NCBI GenBank assembly: GCA_902613545.1
Contig: CACMHW010000001.1
Coordinates: 1 to 64,000 of the forward strand
DNA: 64,000 nt
Origin: an uncultured Pelagibacteraceae bacterium
GTDB taxonomy: Bacteria; Pseudomonadota; Alphaproteobacteria; Pelagibacterales; Pelagibacteraceae
Direction of reading: 5' to 3'
Below are positions 9,231 to 19,154 of the stretch, in pieces. The stretch's first letter is position 1. Every line of letters starts with the position of its first letter. A program made the position numbers and the translations under genes. The notes under the pieces were generated by a model. The model searched no databases. It saw only the letters and a list, made by a program, of their open reading frames with translations, and was not told the DNA's origin.

Positions 9231-11126
9231 CTAAATTGCAGGTTTTGGCTTCAATCCTAGCGATCCAAGCGCGGAGGATGATTTTCCATCATCGTTCTCG
9301 TCTTCTTTAAAAGATCTAGTAGGTTTAATATCTCTCAAAATTAAATCTCTTATCTCGTCTCCGGACAAAGTTTCATATATCAAAAGAGCTTTTGCAATTT
9401 TATGTAAATCATCTATCTTTTCATTTAAAATTTTCTTAGCTCTTTCATATCCTTTATCAACAATCTTTTTAACCTCCGCATCAATTTTTTTTGCAGTTTC
9501 CTCAGACATATTTTGTTGTCTCGTTACGGATCTACCCAAAAAAACCTCCTCTTCATTTTCTCCATAAGCAATAGTTCCTAATTCTGTGCTCATTCCATAT
9601 TTAGTAACCATGTTTTTTGCCATTTTTGTTACCATATCTATATCTGAAGATGCACCAGATGTGACTTTGTCGTGACCAAAAATTATTTCCTCTGCTATTC
9701 TGCCTCCCATTGCTACTGAGATATCTGCATACATTTTTTCTCTTGTAACTGATAACTGATCTCTCTCAGGCAATCTCATTACCATTCCTAAGGCTCTGCC
9801 TCTTGGAATTATAGTTGCTTTATGAATAGGGTCTGATGCTTTCTCATTTAAAGCAACAATTGCATGACCGCCCTCATGATAAGCAGTTAATTTTTTTTCA
9901 TCCTCAGACATCACCATTGATCTTCTTTCAGCCCCCATCATCACTTTGTCTTTGGCTTCCTCAACATCTGACATGGTCACAACTCTTTTATTTTTTCTTG
10001 CAGCAAGTAAAGCGGACTCATTTATTAGATTAGCTAAATCGGCACCAGAAAACCCAGGTGTTCCTCTTGCAATTGTTCTTAATTTAACATCAGGACCAAT
10101 GTTAATTTTTTTAACATGTACTTTTAATATAGCTTCTCGTCCAATTATATCTGGATTCCCGACTACTACTTGTCTATCGAATCTTCCCGGTCTTAATAAA
10201 GCTGGATCTAATACGTCAGGTCTATTTGTAGCTGCAATCAAAATTATTCCTTCGTTTGTATCAAAACCATCCATTTCTACCAAAAGCTGATTTAAAGTTT
10301 GCTCTCTTTCATCGTTACCTCCACCTAAGCCAGCTCCCCTACTTCTACCAACCGCATCAATCTCATCTATAAAAATAATACAAGGTGAGTGTTTTTTTCC
10401 TTGTTCAAACATATCTCTAACTCTAGAGGCTCCAACGCCAACAAACATCTCTACAAAGTCAGATCCTGAAATTGAAAAGAAAGGAACATTTGCTTCTCCT
10501 GCAATAGCTTTGGCCAGTAAAGTTTTTCCTGTACCAGGAGGACCTATTAATAAAGCTCCTTTAGGAATTTTTCCTCCTAATCTACTAAATTTTTTTGGGT
10601 CTTTTAAAAATTCAACAATTTCTTCTACTTCCTCTTTAGCTTCCTCAACTCCAGCAACATCGTTAAAAGTTACCTTGCCTTGAGCTTCATTTAACAATTT
10701 TGCTTTTGATCTACCAAAGCCCATTGCACCACCTTTACCGCCTTGCATTTGTCTCATAAAAAATATCCAAACACCTATTAATAAAAGCATAGGGAACCAT
10801 GAGAGCAATATTCCTAAAAGAGAGGGCATTTTATCTTCTTGAGGTGTAGCGTTAATACTTACTCCACTAGAGGAAAGTTTATCAACTAATTCCGGATAGT
10901 TTGGAGAGAAAGTTTTGAATGTTTTTCCATCAGCTAAAACTCCAGTTATATTGTTTCCTTGAATTTGTACTTCAACAACTCTACCTGCGTCTACCTCACT
11001 CAAAAAACTTGAGAAAGGCAAAGAGTTTTTCTCCGAGTTAATTTTATTTGGATCTTGAAACATGTTGAATAGGCCTACTGAGAGTAAGACTATTATGACC
11101 CACATGATTAAATTTTTTAAATTCAT
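9231..11126 (-). CDS. ftsH: ATP-dependent zinc metalloprotease FtsH
   Basis: This 631-residue inner-membrane AAA+ protease has an N-terminal transmembrane segment (residues 6-22), a periplasmic domain and a second membrane segment (about 105-125). The AAA module has Walker A GPPGTGKT, Walker [10 protein letters not shown] and the second region of homology ([18 protein letters not shown]), and the peptidase domain has the zinc motif HEGGH. It degrades membrane and regulatory proteins, RpoH among them in E. coli. The 100 bases upstream, before tilS, are AT-rich and noncoding and could hold a promoter, but no clear pair of boxes stands out. Confidence 0.98.
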   Translation of the reverse strand: MNLKNLIMWVIIVLLSVGLFNMFQDPNKINSEKNSLPFSSFLSEVDAGRVVEVQIQGNNITGVLADGKTFKTFSPNYPELVDKLSSSGVSINATPQEDKMPSLLGILLSWFPMLLLIGVWIFFMRQMQGGKGGAMGFGRSKAKLLNEAQGKVTFNDVAGVEEAKEEVEEIVEFLKDPKKFSRLGGKIPKGALLIGPPGTGKTLLAKAIAGEANVPFFSISGSDFVEMFVGVGASRVRDMFEQGKKHSPCIIFIDEIDAVGRSRGAGLGGGNDEREQTLNQLLVEMDGFDTNEGIILIAATNRPDVLDPALLRPGRFDRQVVVGNPDIIGREAILKVHVKKINIGPDVKLRTIARGTPGFSGADLANLINESALLAARKNKRVVTMSDVEEAKDKVMMGAERRSMVMSEDEKKLTAYHEGGHAIVALNEKASDPIHKATIIPRGRALGMVMRLPERDQLSVTREKMYADISVAMGGRIAEEIIFGHDKVTSGASSDIDMVTKMAKNMVTKYGMSTELGTIAYGENEEEVFLGRSVTRQQNMSEETAKKIDAEVKKIVDKGYERAKKILNEKIDDLHKIAKALLIYETLSGDEIRDLILRDIKPTRSFKEDENDDGKSSSALGSLGLKPKPAI

Positions 11127-11227
11127 TACATTTAAATAAGCATTAATTGCTTTTAAACAAGTATATTTTAAAATTAATTAAGTTGTAAATAAGACAAAAT
11201 ATAACAAATTTCAAAAAAGTTATATTT

Positions 11228-12241
11228 TTACTCCTTTTTTAGGCATAATTTGTCTTTTTTAACAAAAAAAATGCAGCCTCCTAAGGTTGCATTTCTAAAA
11301 TTTCTATTCTCTAATTTTTTAATCAAATTTAATACTTTTTTGGATCTAACAGGATAATAGTTTCTTTTTAAGGTCTTGATAGATTTGTTTAATATATTTA
11401 ACTTTATCTCATTATTAAATTTTTTATATTTTTCCAAGTCCACATAAACAACATTTTTAGATCTATTTATGGTATCCTTAAAAATCTTGTTTAAATAATC
11501 ATCAAGTGTTTTTCTGCTTGAAGCAAGATTTTTAATTGATTTAATAATTTGATCATATTTAATTCCACTCTCAGCTAGGTGTTTTTGCAGTTTTCTAATT
11601 TTTGTTCTAAGATATTTACTATTTGTATTAGAGGGATCATTAAAAAATTTTCCAAATACATATTTACTTAATTTAATCAAAAGCTCTTTTTTTATATCTA
11701 ACAAAGGTCTTGATATTTTAATATCATTATTTAGCTTGCTTACATTTTTCATCGCTGATAAACCTTTTAAACCGCTACCTCTAGATAGTCTTATAAAAAA
11801 AGTCTCAACTTGATCTTCCAAATTATGGCCGGTCAATATAGTTTTGATTTTTTTTTGATTACAGAATTTTTTAAGTAATTCATATCTAATTTGCCTTGCT
11901 TTACTTTGAATATTATTAGTAATTTCTTTTTTATTATTTAATATTTTTAGATTAATTTTATATTTTTTTAATAAACCCTTTACCATCAGAGCTTCTTTTA
12001 AAGAATTTTTTCTAATATTATGATTTACTAACACAAATTGTAGTTTCATTTTTTTTTCGTAGTTGTAAGCTTTGATTAATGCTGCAAGAGCTAAACTGTC
12101 AGGACCGCCAGAGATCGCAACTAGAAATGAGTTAGTTTTAAATCTTCTGAGTTTTTTTTTAAAATCTTGATAAATATTAGAAAATCTCTCAGTACCTTCT
12201 AAACACTTTTTAAGATTTACACTTGAATTTTTTTTGCTCAT
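11228..12241 (-). CDS. tilS: tRNA(Ile)-lysidine synthetase
   Basis: This 337-residue PP-loop ATPase has the SGGPDSLALAAL motif near residue 45, and TGHNLEDQVETFFIRLSRGSG, typical of TilS. It modifies the wobble cytidine of the CAU-anticodon tRNA-Ile to lysidine so that it reads AUA, a codon used heavily in such AT-rich genes. It lacks the long C-terminal domains of E. coli TilS (432 residues), as in many Alphaproteobacteria. The start lies 32 bases inside the end of cpoB, in the conserved pal-cpoB-tilS-ftsH order. Confidence 0.93.
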   Translation of the reverse strand: MSKKNSSVNLKKCLEGTERFSNIYQDFKKKLRRFKTNSFLVAISGGPDSLALAALIKAYNYEKKMKLQFVLVNHNIRKNSLKEALMVKGLLKKYKINLKILNNKKEITNNIQSKARQIRYELLKKFCNQKKIKTILTGHNLEDQVETFFIRLSRGSGLKGLSAMKNVSKLNNDIKISRPLLDIKKELLIKLSKYVFGKFFNDPSNTNSKYLRTKIRKLQKHLAESGIKYDQIIKSIKNLASSRKTLDDYLNKIFKDTINRSKNVVYVDLEKYKKFNNEIKLNILNKSIKTLKRNYYPVRSKKVLNLIKKLENRNFRNATLGGCIFFVKKDKLCLKKE

Positions 12242-13178
12242 ATTGAGCTTTTTGTAGCACAGACTTGCTTGCTTTTGGGTATTCTTTTTTTAGTCCTAAT
12301 ATCATTTTACATCCCTGATCTTTTTCTCCAAGTTGAACCATAGTAATTCCTAATTTTAAAAGATTATCTGGTGCCTTTTTGCTTTTAGGATAATTTTGAT
12401 AACCATCTAAATAAGCGGTAGCAGCATCTGAATAAAGTTGTCTTATTCTAAATGTTTCTCCATACCAGTATTGTGCACTACCGGCTAGATCATGGTCTTT
12501 ATTTTTATCGATAAATTCTCTTAATGCGAATTCAGCTGTTTCATAATCACCGATTTTCATAAAGCTTACAGCAAACTCATATTGCTCTGGTGTTGATTTT
12601 TCTGGAAGTAAAGATTCTTTTTTTTCTGGTCTTTCAGTAATTACAGTTTGAGCACTCTCTACAGAATTTATACTTTGTTGAGTTGGTAAATTTGAAGTTT
12701 GATAACCGGGATTTGCCCCAAAATCTTGTGGTTTACTAGTACCTGGAAGAACGGTTTGTTGATTTTTAATTTTTTTATCAGGATTGAGGTTACCGCTTTC
12801 TAAATCCGAAAATCTTAACTGGTTATCTGATTGAATTTTAGTTACACGTGATGACAATTTATCTAATTTAAAATTTACTTCCTCAAATTTATTTGTTAAT
12901 TCCCTAAATTGATCTTCAATTTCATTTAATTTTAAAAGATGTTTTGTTAAAATATCTTCATTTAGACCATCAGTATTTTTTAAAGTAGTGCTTGATACAG
13001 CAACGTCTGATTTCTGATAAACAGCTTTTTCTAAAGTTTTTAGATCTTTAGTTATTACCTGAATTTGATCAGAAATAGCTTTTAAATAAATTTCTTCCTC
13101 TTCTGCATAAATACTTGTAAAAACAAATGCAGGTAAAATAATAAATAAAATTTTAAAAAAATTTTTATACTTTTGCAT
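12210..13178 (-). CDS. cpoB: cell division coordinator CpoB (Tol-Pal associated YbgF)
   Basis: This 322-residue periplasmic protein has a signal peptide (hydrophobic residues about 8-24, ending near YAEEEE), an N-terminal coiled coil (about 28-120), a Gln/Pro/Ser-rich linker, and a C-terminal TPR domain (about 200-320, with YWYGETFRIRQLYSDA). CpoB works with TolA and peptidoglycan synthases to couple outer-membrane constriction to cell-wall synthesis at division. It follows pal after a strong terminator, so it probably has its own promoter in the 30 bases between terminator and start, or is reached by read-through. Confidence 0.9.
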   Translation of the reverse strand: MQKYKNFFKILFIILPAFVFTSIYAEEEEIYLKAISDQIQVITKDLKTLEKAVYQKSDVAVSSTTLKNTDGLNEDILTKHLLKLNEIEDQFRELTNKFEEVNFKLDKLSSRVTKIQSDNQLRFSDLESGNLNPDKKIKNQQTVLPGTSKPQDFGANPGYQTSNLPTQQSINSVESAQTVITERPEKKESLLPEKSTPEQYEFAVSFMKIGDYETAEFALREFIDKNKDHDLAGSAQYWYGETFRIRQLYSDAATAYLDGYQNYPKSKKAPDNLLKLGITMVQLGEKDQGCKMILGLKKEYPKASKSVLQKAQYEQKKFKCKS

Positions 13179-13204
13179 GATTCTTTTCTAATCAGATAAA
13201 ATGG

Positions 13205-13246
13205 CAAAAAAAAGACCCTTCGATACTTAGTAAAGAAGGGTCTTTT
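13205..13246 (-). terminator. rho-independent terminator after pal
   Basis: A 12-base perfect inverted repeat (GAAGGGTCTTTT pairing with AAAAGACCCTTC, 13-base loop) lies just past the pal stop. On the minus strand it is followed by a run of eight T. This is the clearest intrinsic terminator in the window and should set pal apart from cpoB-tilS-ftsH, allowing Pal to be made in excess. Confidence 0.9.
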
Positions 13247-13263
13247 AATTTGATAAACTTAAA

Positions 13264-13740
13264 TTAGTTTACTTTTACTGTAACTGATCTTCTGTTTTGA
13301 GACCAAGCTAATGGCGATGATTTTGGATTAACTGGCTTCTCTTTTCCATAACTTATTACAGAAATTCTCTTTCCAGAAATACCATAAGTCATCAAATAAT
13401 CTCTAGCAGCATTAGCTCTACGCTCACCTAATGCTAAGTTATATTCTCTCGTACCTCTCTCATCAGCGTGACCTTCAATAGTTACATTAAGATTTTTATT
13501 TTTTCTTAAAAATGTAGCTTGTTTTCTTAGTGTAGCTCTAGATGCAGTAGTTAGTGATGATTTGTTTGTAGCAAAAAATACTCTATCAGGAACACCAGCA
13601 GCTAAATACTCAACTGTTTCTTTTCCAGTATAAACGTCTCCATCAATATCTCCTGTTTTCTTAGCTGTAGAACATGCGCTAAGTATTAAAGTTGCGAAGA
13701 TTACAAGTAATATATTTTTTAAATTCGATTTTAGTGTCAT
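13264..13740 (-). CDS. pal: peptidoglycan-associated lipoprotein Pal
   Basis: This outer-membrane lipoprotein has a lipobox LILSAC near residue 24 and an OmpA-like peptidoglycan-binding domain (VTIEGHADERGTREYNLALGERRA). It tethers the outer membrane to peptidoglycan and binds TolB. The ORF track starts at 13758, but the ATG at 13740 has a good Shine-Dalgarno sequence (AGGGGA) just upstream that would be coding under the longer reading, and it gives a normal signal peptide. I therefore use 158 residues. It lies downstream of tolB and ahead of a strong terminator. Confidence 0.96.
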   Translation of the reverse strand: MTLKSNLKNILLVIFATLILSACSTAKKTGDIDGDVYTGKETVEYLAAGVPDRVFFATNKSSLTTASRATLRKQATFLRKNKNLNVTIEGHADERGTREYNLALGERRANAARDYLMTYGISGKRISVISYGKEKPVNPKSSPLAWSQNRRSVTVKVN

Positions 13741-13815
13741 TTTTTCCCCTAGGTTCATTGTGGTTATTTCAAATTATTGCAATTTATTCAAGTATATTTT
13801 ACATAAAATTCAACC

Positions 13816-15153
13816 TCACTTAGATAATAATGAGGACCAAGATGGGTCTGAAGCATCAGTTTTAGTGGAAAGTTTTCTCTCATTATATCCAGTTATATCT
13901 ATAGACCATAATTTAGCTGTAAATCCCTCTCCTTTATCACCTGCTTTAGTTTCTCTATAAAAAACTAGAACTCTACCATTTGGTGACCAGGAGGGAGCCT
14001 CTTGATAATAGTTTTCTGTTAATAGTCTTTCTCCAGTTCCATCAGTTCTCATCACTCCAATATAAAATCGCCCTTTATGCATTTTAGTAAAGGCAATTAA
14101 GTCACCTCTTGGTGACCAAACAGGTGTTCCATAAATACCTTTGCCAAAAGTTACTCTCTTTACGTTACTACCATCGCTTCTCATCACATAAATTTGTTGT
14201 AATCCACTTCTGTCAGAATTGAATGCAATAAATTTTCCATCAGGTGAAAAAGATGGTGAAGTATCAATTGAAGAATGCTCAGTAATTCTCTCAACAACTC
14301 TTGACTCTAAATCCATTGTATAGATATCTGAATTACCATCTTTAGCAAAACTCATAATTATTTTTGTTCCATCAGGTGAAAATCTTGGTGCAAAAGTCAT
14401 TCCAGGAAAATTCCCTACAACCTCTTGAGTACCTGTTTCAATATCAAGCAAGTACACTCTTGGCATATTTCTAAAATAGGACATGTAAGTTACCATTTGA
14501 TTTGTTGGATTAAATCTAGGTGTTAAAACTAACTCGTTGCCTAAAGTTAAGTATTTTGTATTAGATCCATCCTGATCCATTATTGCTAATTTTTTAATTC
14601 TTTGGCTCTTCGGACCACTTTCTGCAACATAAATAATTCTTGTATCAAAATACCCTTCCTCTCCAGTCAATCTCTCGTAAATCTTATCAGATATAATATG
14701 CGCTACTCTCCTCCAGTTAGAGGGTGTCGTGGTAAAAGCTAAAGCTGTCATTTCTTGTGCTGCTGTCAAATCCCAAAGCCTGAATTCAACTTTTAATTTT
14801 TCATCCTTAATTAATAATTTCCCTGTCACTAGTGCTTGAGCTTTTATAAGTCGCCAGTCTTCAAATCTTGGTTTTAGGTGAGCAATATCTGGTTTTTGAA
14901 CAAATGCATCTTTCTTTAATGGATTAAATAGACCGGTATTTTTAAAATTCTTTTCTATAATCTCAGAAATATTTTCTCCTAATTCTTTTACTTTTAAATC
15001 TTTATAATTATCTGATTTAACATCTACATGTAATGGAGATACAGCTATAGGTAGTGGATCTAAATTACCTCTAGTGATGTCTACCTCAATTAATGCAAAA
15101 GACTTAATCAAAAATAGAAAGTAAAATAAAAAAGTAAATATAATTTTTTTCAT
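13816..15153 (-). CDS. tolB: Tol-Pal periplasmic beta-propeller TolB
   Basis: This 445-residue periplasmic protein has a signal peptide ([20 protein letters not shown]), an N-terminal domain (about 21-165), and a C-terminal beta-propeller with repeated [16 protein letters not shown] and PSWSPNGR blades. TolB binds Pal and, through its N-terminus, TolA. Full length for the family. It starts one base after the tolA stop within tolQ-tolR-tolA-tolB. Confidence 0.97.
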   Translation of the reverse strand: MKKIIFTFLFYFLFLIKSFALIEVDITRGNLDPLPIAVSPLHVDVKSDNYKDLKVKELGENISEIIEKNFKNTGLFNPLKKDAFVQKPDIAHLKPRFEDWRLIKAQALVTGKLLIKDEKLKVEFRLWDLTAAQEMTALAFTTTPSNWRRVAHIISDKIYERLTGEEGYFDTRIIYVAESGPKSQRIKKLAIMDQDGSNTKYLTLGNELVLTPRFNPTNQMVTYMSYFRNMPRVYLLDIETGTQEVVGNFPGMTFAPRFSPDGTKIIMSFAKDGNSDIYTMDLESRVVERITEHSSIDTSPSFSPDGKFIAFNSDRSGLQQIYVMRSDGSNVKRVTFGKGIYGTPVWSPRGDLIAFTKMHKGRFYIGVMRTDGTGERLLTENYYQEAPSWSPNGRVLVFYRETKAGDKGEGFTAKLWSIDITGYNERKLSTKTDASDPSWSSLLSK

Positions 15154-15154
15154 A

Positions 15155-15961
15155 TCATCCTTTTAACATTTCTGTTGGATTGAAATTTAATTGTAAATCT
15201 TTCCACTTATCGTAGCCAGTAGGAGGAACTTTCAATGGTTGACAAAGTCTTACCGCTCTTAGTGCGCTCTCAGCTAGTACTTTATAAAATTTTTGACCTG
15301 GTCTATTCATTCTTTCATGATCCAAAATTTCAGATTTCATTATAGTTCCATCTTTTTTAAGTTCTAATTTTATTCTGACCAATAAATTTTGATCATATGG
15401 TAAACCCAATGGAATACTCCAACATCCAAATATTTGAGCTCTAAGAGCATCTTCTTCTGACAAAGTAAGGCCTGATGCAAATGAATTTTTTTGAGAACTT
15501 TGAGTCACTTTATTACTTTTTTTTTCCTTAACCGCCTCAACTTCTTTAGCTTTATCTATTAACGCAGCAATTTGATTTGTATCTATTATTTCTTTCTTTT
15601 CAAACTCTGAAGATTGTCTTATTTCTGGTTTTATTTCCTCAGGATTTTGCTTTTTTTTTATTATTTCTTTTTCTTCCTTTTTCTCATTAGGCATTGGAAT
15701 TCTATCAGGTTTTTCTTTTGCTTTAGCTGCAGGAGGTGCTTGTTCAGAAACCATTCTCTCCTCTTCTATTTTTTTTTCCTTAATCAATTTTCTTGCTTTT
15801 GGAGCATAAGGAATTTTTGTTTTATCTGAAATTTGTATTAATTCTACAGAAACTATTGGAGGCAAATCTACTGGCTCTCTAAGCATAAATGGTAAACTCA
15901 ATACTGTTAGGATTATCATTAATGAGTGAAAAGAGATTGAGTAAATTAAGCTTTTTATCAT
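15155..15961 (-). CDS. tolA: TolA, inner-membrane/periplasmic linker of the Tol-Pal system
   Basis: This 268-residue protein has one N-terminal transmembrane helix (about residues 5-27), a charged Lys/Glu-rich middle (about 50-150) likely to form the extended periplasmic arm, and a C-terminal TolA/TonB-like domain ([12 protein letters not shown] onward). It transmits proton-motive force from TolQR to Pal and TolB. The arm is shorter than in E. coli TolA (421 residues), as is common in small genomes. Confidence 0.92.
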   Translation of the reverse strand: MIKSLIYSISFHSLMIILTVLSLPFMLREPVDLPPIVSVELIQISDKTKIPYAPKARKLIKEKKIEEERMVSEQAPPAAKAKEKPDRIPMPNEKKEEKEIIKKKQNPEEIKPEIRQSSEFEKKEIIDTNQIAALIDKAKEVEAVKEKKSNKVTQSSQKNSFASGLTLSEEDALRAQIFGCWSIPLGLPYDQNLLVRIKLELKKDGTIMKSEILDHERMNRPGQKFYKVLAESALRAVRLCQPLKVPPTGYDKWKDLQLNFNPTEMLKG

Positions 15962-15969
15962 ACATCATC

Positions 15970-16383
15970 CTAATTTTTGTAAGGTTCAGAAATAAGTGCA
16001 ACTTTTGAAAAACCAGCACCTGATAAAGTTCCCATTATTTCTAACACTCTTCCATAATTAATATTCTTATCTCCTCTTACATAAATCCTTGTATCAGTTC
16101 TATTTTTTGCAATAGCTAATAGCTTGGGAACCATTTTTTGATATGTCACTTGATGTTCTTGAATATAAATCTCCCCTTTTGAATTGATGCTAATTGTTAG
16201 TGGTTCTTGATCGTCTGGAAGTGAATCAGCTGCAGATTCAGGTAAATCAACTTGAACACCTACTGTTAGTAGTGGTGCGGTTACCATAAAAATAATTAAT
16301 AAAACAAGCATTACATCAACAAATGGTGTTACGTTAATTTCACTCATTGGTTCATTTCTTGAGCGATTGAATTTAAATGCCAT
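15970..16383 (-). CDS. tolR: TolR proton-channel subunit
   Basis: This 137-residue ExbD/TolR protein has a single transmembrane helix near residues 18-40. The essential proton-carrying aspartate is in NVTPFVDVMLVLLIIFMV. Its C-terminal periplasmic domain has YVRGDKNINYGRV. It forms the motor with TolQ, encoded four bases upstream. ExbD is the close relative, but the flanking tolQ, tolA and tolB genes fix the name. Confidence 0.96.
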   Translation of the reverse strand: MAFKFNRSRNEPMSEINVTPFVDVMLVLLIIFMVTAPLLTVGVQVDLPESAADSLPDDQEPLTISINSKGEIYIQEHQVTYQKMVPKLLAIAKNRTDTRIYVRGDKNINYGRVLEIMGTLSGAGFSKVALISEPYKN

Positions 16384-16387
16384 TATT

Positions 16388-17068
16388 TTAAATTATTGAT
16401 AAAAATCTTTTAGAAAAATTATCTATTTTTGAAAAGTACCTTCGAGAGTCACTATTGAATTTATTATATGCTACTACTGCTGGAATAGCTGCTAACAAAC
16501 CTAACGCTGTTGCAAAGAGAGCTTCGGCAATACCTGGAGCAACTATGGCAAGACTTGTGTTTCTAGAAATAGCTATTGATTGAAATGAATTCATTATCCC
16601 CCATACTGTACCAAATAATCCTATAAACGGGGCTGTTGAACCAATCGTCGCAAGATATGTAAAATTTTTTTCAACTTTTTTCAATTCGTTATCAGTAGCA
16701 ATTTCTAAAATTCTCTCAACTCTCGCAGCTTGAATTGCAGATGATTGTCTTTTGGTTTTTAAAAGTTCTGCCATTGCTGCTTTAAATATTAAAGTTGCTG
16801 GATCGCTTGAATTTACAGGAAGGTTATTATTAAAATTTTCAGCGGATTTCGCTTTCCAGAATTTTTTTTCAAAGTCCTGGGTAGACTTATTTATATTTTT
16901 AAACAACTTAAATTTATCAAATATTAGTGCCCATGAAAAAATTGAGCTCGCTATCAATAGAATAATTACAAACTTAACTACAAAGTCGGCCCTCATAAAA
17001 AGGCTCCATAATGTGAAGTCTGTTGCACCTCCTAATCCTACTACTTGTGCAGCAATATCTTGTTCCAT
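16388..17068 (-). CDS. tolQ: TolQ proton-channel subunit
   Basis: This 226-residue ExbB/MotA-family protein has three transmembrane helices (about 28-48, 130-155 and 165-190) and the conserved helix-2 stretch IGSTAPFIGLFGTVWGIM. It forms the pentameric channel that energises TolA. It is the first gene of the tol run. In many Alphaproteobacteria ybgC precedes tolQ, but here the 58 bases upstream are noncoding and then the ruvC-like gene ends. Confidence 0.96.
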   Translation of the reverse strand: MEQDIAAQVVGLGGATDFTLWSLFMRADFVVKFVIILLIASSIFSWALIFDKFKLFKNINKSTQDFEKKFWKAKSAENFNNNLPVNSSDPATLIFKAAMAELLKTKRQSSAIQAARVERILEIATDNELKKVEKNFTYLATIGSTAPFIGLFGTVWGIMNSFQSIAISRNTSLAIVAPGIAEALFATALGLLAAIPAVVAYNKFNSDSRRYFSKIDNFSKRFLSII

Positions 17069-17126
17069 TAAACTTAATTACTTTTAGAATGTGTCATGAA
17101 TTTGGCGCTTTCTTAAGAAAATAATA

Positions 17127-17618
17127 TTATTTGCTAACTTTTAATCTTGTCTCAGTGTAGAATCTGGCGATCAAAATAGCGTCTGATTTATTGACGTCTT
17201 TTTTTTTAGCTAATTGACTCGATAAAGATGGGTACATTTCTATTACTTTAGTTCTGCTAGAGTCTTTTGAAGAATTAATCAATTCAAAATGCTTTTTCCA
17301 TTTAGATGGTCTTACAAAAAAAATTGGAAGTTCTAAAGCTGCACAAACTCCTTTGATTGCACCAAAAGTTTGACCAAAATTGAACATACTGGTTACGCCT
17401 TGTCCTGGCATTGCATTTACTTGCTCAACTACGACTGCTATTTCAGCATCAGGTTTGGTGCTGTCTTTAATAATACTTACTAGTTGAGCGCTATTTAATT
17501 GTCTTTTGTTCTTTTTTCCTTCTGCCATTACTGGCATATCAAAAATATTTAATACTTTATTATCCTCTAAAATTGCTATCGCGCCGCTTAAACCAGGATC
17601 TATACCAACGACTATCAT
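17127..17618 (-). CDS. ruvC: RuvC-like Holliday junction resolvase
   Basis: This 163-residue RNase H-fold protein has the first catalytic aspartate in VGIDPGLSGAIA, a glutamate in VVVEQVNAMPG near residue 66, and a C-terminal aspartate in NKSDAILIARF. These match the acidic residues of RuvC in order and spacing. The surrounding sequence (MFNFGQTFGAIKGV, RPSKWKKHF) looks more like phage-type or divergent RuvC proteins than the E. coli form. Its place between yebC and the tol genes is the usual ruvC position, but ruvA, ruvB and ybgC, which normally follow, are absent here. It should cleave four-way DNA junctions; whether it partners RuvAB is unknown. Confidence 0.8.
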   Translation of the reverse strand: MIVVGIDPGLSGAIAILEDNKVLNIFDMPVMAEGKKNKRQLNSAQLVSIIKDSTKPDAEIAVVVEQVNAMPGQGVTSMFNFGQTFGAIKGVCAALELPIFFVRPSKWKKHFELINSSKDSSRTKVIEMYPSLSSQLAKKKDVNKSDAILIARFYTETRLKVSK

Positions 17619-17619
17619 T

Positions 17620-18345
17620 TTATTTATTTTCTAAATTTGCATTAGTAAATATATTTTGAACATCATCAAGCTCCTCAAGTGCATTTAGAACCTCTATCAT
17701 TTTTTTACTCTGATCTTTATCTAAATTTAAGTTATTTTGAGGTCTCCACTCTATGGCTGAATAAGCAAAACTGTCTATTTTCTTTTCAAGTTCAGTTTTA
17801 ATCTTATAAAAATCATCTTTTTGCGTAACTATCTCATGAAATCCATTTACAATGGAACAATCTTTTGCTCCAGAATTGATTGCTATATTAAATACTTCCT
17901 CCTCGCTAATTTTATTTTTCTCTATATGTATAACTCCATAATTATGAAACATATGCTTAGTCGAACCGGTCTCTCCCAATCTACCTCCGCTTTTTTGTAA
18001 AACAGTTCTTATACTTGATGCAGATCTATTTTTATTGTCAGTGAGAGTTTCAATAATTAAAGCTGTATTAAACGGACCAAAACCTTCGTATCTTAAATTT
18101 TCATAATTTTTATTTTGATCACTTTCGGACTTACTAATTGCTCTAGAAATATTATCTTTTGGCATGTTTGCCTGTTTAGCTGCCTGTATTGCAGTTCTTA
18201 ACCTGGGATTCATGTCTGGATCTTTATCACCTAATTTTGCTGCAACTGTTAATTCCCTAGACAGTTTTGAAAATATTTTCGATCTTTCTTTGTCAGCTCT
18301 ACCTTTTTTATGTTTTATACCTGCCCAGTGAGAATGTCCTGCCAT
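17620..18345 (-). CDS. yebC: YebC/TACO1-family translation factor
   Basis: This 241-residue protein has the hallmark N-terminus MAGHSHWAGIKHKKGRADKERS and the NMPKDNI motif near residue 80. Family members were long annotated as transcriptional regulators. More recent work on YebC and mitochondrial TACO1 supports a role in translating proline-rich or difficult stretches. It abuts the ruvC-like gene by one base and the phosphoesterase by two, the standard alphaproteobacterial order. Confidence 0.96.
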   Translation of the reverse strand: MAGHSHWAGIKHKKGRADKERSKIFSKLSRELTVAAKLGDKDPDMNPRLRTAIQAAKQANMPKDNISRAISKSESDQNKNYENLRYEGFGPFNTALIIETLTDNKNRSASSIRTVLQKSGGRLGETGSTKHMFHNYGVIHIEKNKISEEEVFNIAINSGAKDCSIVNGFHEIVTQKDDFYKIKTELEKKIDSFAYSAIEWRPQNNLNLDKDQSKKMIEVLNALEELDDVQNIFTNANLENK

Positions 18346-18347
18346 AA

Positions 18348-19154
18348 CTATTTATTTAATACTCCCCCAATAATTAATCTAGAAATTTTTTTTGCTAAAC
18401 CAGTTTCTGAATTTGCTTCTACAATTATACCGGACAAAGTACCCTCGCCCTCTGATGGGTAGTGTTTTACCGCATCTTTATCTTTAAAAAATTTTTTTAT
18501 TGAGTTTTCTTTGTTCATACCAATTACCGAGTTATAATCACCACACATTCCAATATCAGTTTGATATGCAGTACCTTTCTCTAATATCCTTGTATCAGCA
18601 GTAGGAACATGGGTATGGGTTCCAACAACACAAGTAGAGATACCATCAAAAAAATGCCCTATAGCCATTTTTTCACTTGTAATTTCTCCATGAAAATCGA
18701 CAACAGAAAAATCAACACTATTTTTTAATTTAATTTTTTTAGTAATTTCTTTTGCAATTTTAAAAACATCATCCGTTTTTCTCATAAAAACATTTCCCAT
18801 TAAATTTATAACCCCCACTTTATATTTTTGGTCTTTAGAAAAAAAGATTCCATAACCCTTACCAGGAGATCCTTCTGCTAAATTAGCGGGTCTTAAAAGT
18901 CTTTTTTCTTTATCAATAAATTTAGCTGTCTCTTCTTTATCCCATATGTGATTTCCGGAAGTAATTACATCTATTCCTAAAGAAAAAAATTCGTCAGCTA
19001 TTTCTTTGGTTATACCTTTGCCATCATCTGCTGCATTTTCACCGTTAATAACAGAAAAGTCTATATGATTTTTTTCAATAATTCTTTTAAGATTTTCTCT
19101 TAGTGCTTTTCTGCCTGATTGACCCATAACATCTCCCAAAATCAAAATTTTCAT
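18348..19154 (-). CDS. YmdB-type metallophosphoesterase (TIGR00282 family)
   Basis: This 268-residue calcineurin-like phosphoesterase has metal-binding motifs LGDVMG, NGENAADDGKG, GNHIWD, DFHGE and GTHTHVPTAD, all in the order of the TIGR00282/YmdB family. Bacillus YmdB has 2',3'-cyclic nucleotide phosphodiesterase activity; the role in Alphaproteobacteria is not established. It overlaps the cyclo-ligase gene by four bases and precedes yebC, so it belongs to this transcript. Confidence 0.9.
   Translation of the reverse strand: MKILILGDVMGQSGRKALRENLKRIIEKNHIDFSVINGENAADDGKGITKEIADEFFSLGIDVITSGNHIWDKEETAKFIDKEKRLLRPANLAEGSPGKGYGIFFSKDQKYKVGVINLMGNVFMRKTDDVFKIAKEITKKIKLKNSVDFSVVDFHGEITSEKMAIGHFFDGISTCVVGTHTHVPTADTRILEKGTAYQTDIGMCGDYNSVIGMNKENSIKKFFKDKDAVKHYPSEGEGTLSGIIVEANSETGLAKKISRLIIGGVLNK

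Noticed and set aside
9836-10290. Plus-strand ORFs opposite ftsH
   Set aside because: They are shadows of the strongly conserved ftsH frame and show no family motif or ribosome-binding site.
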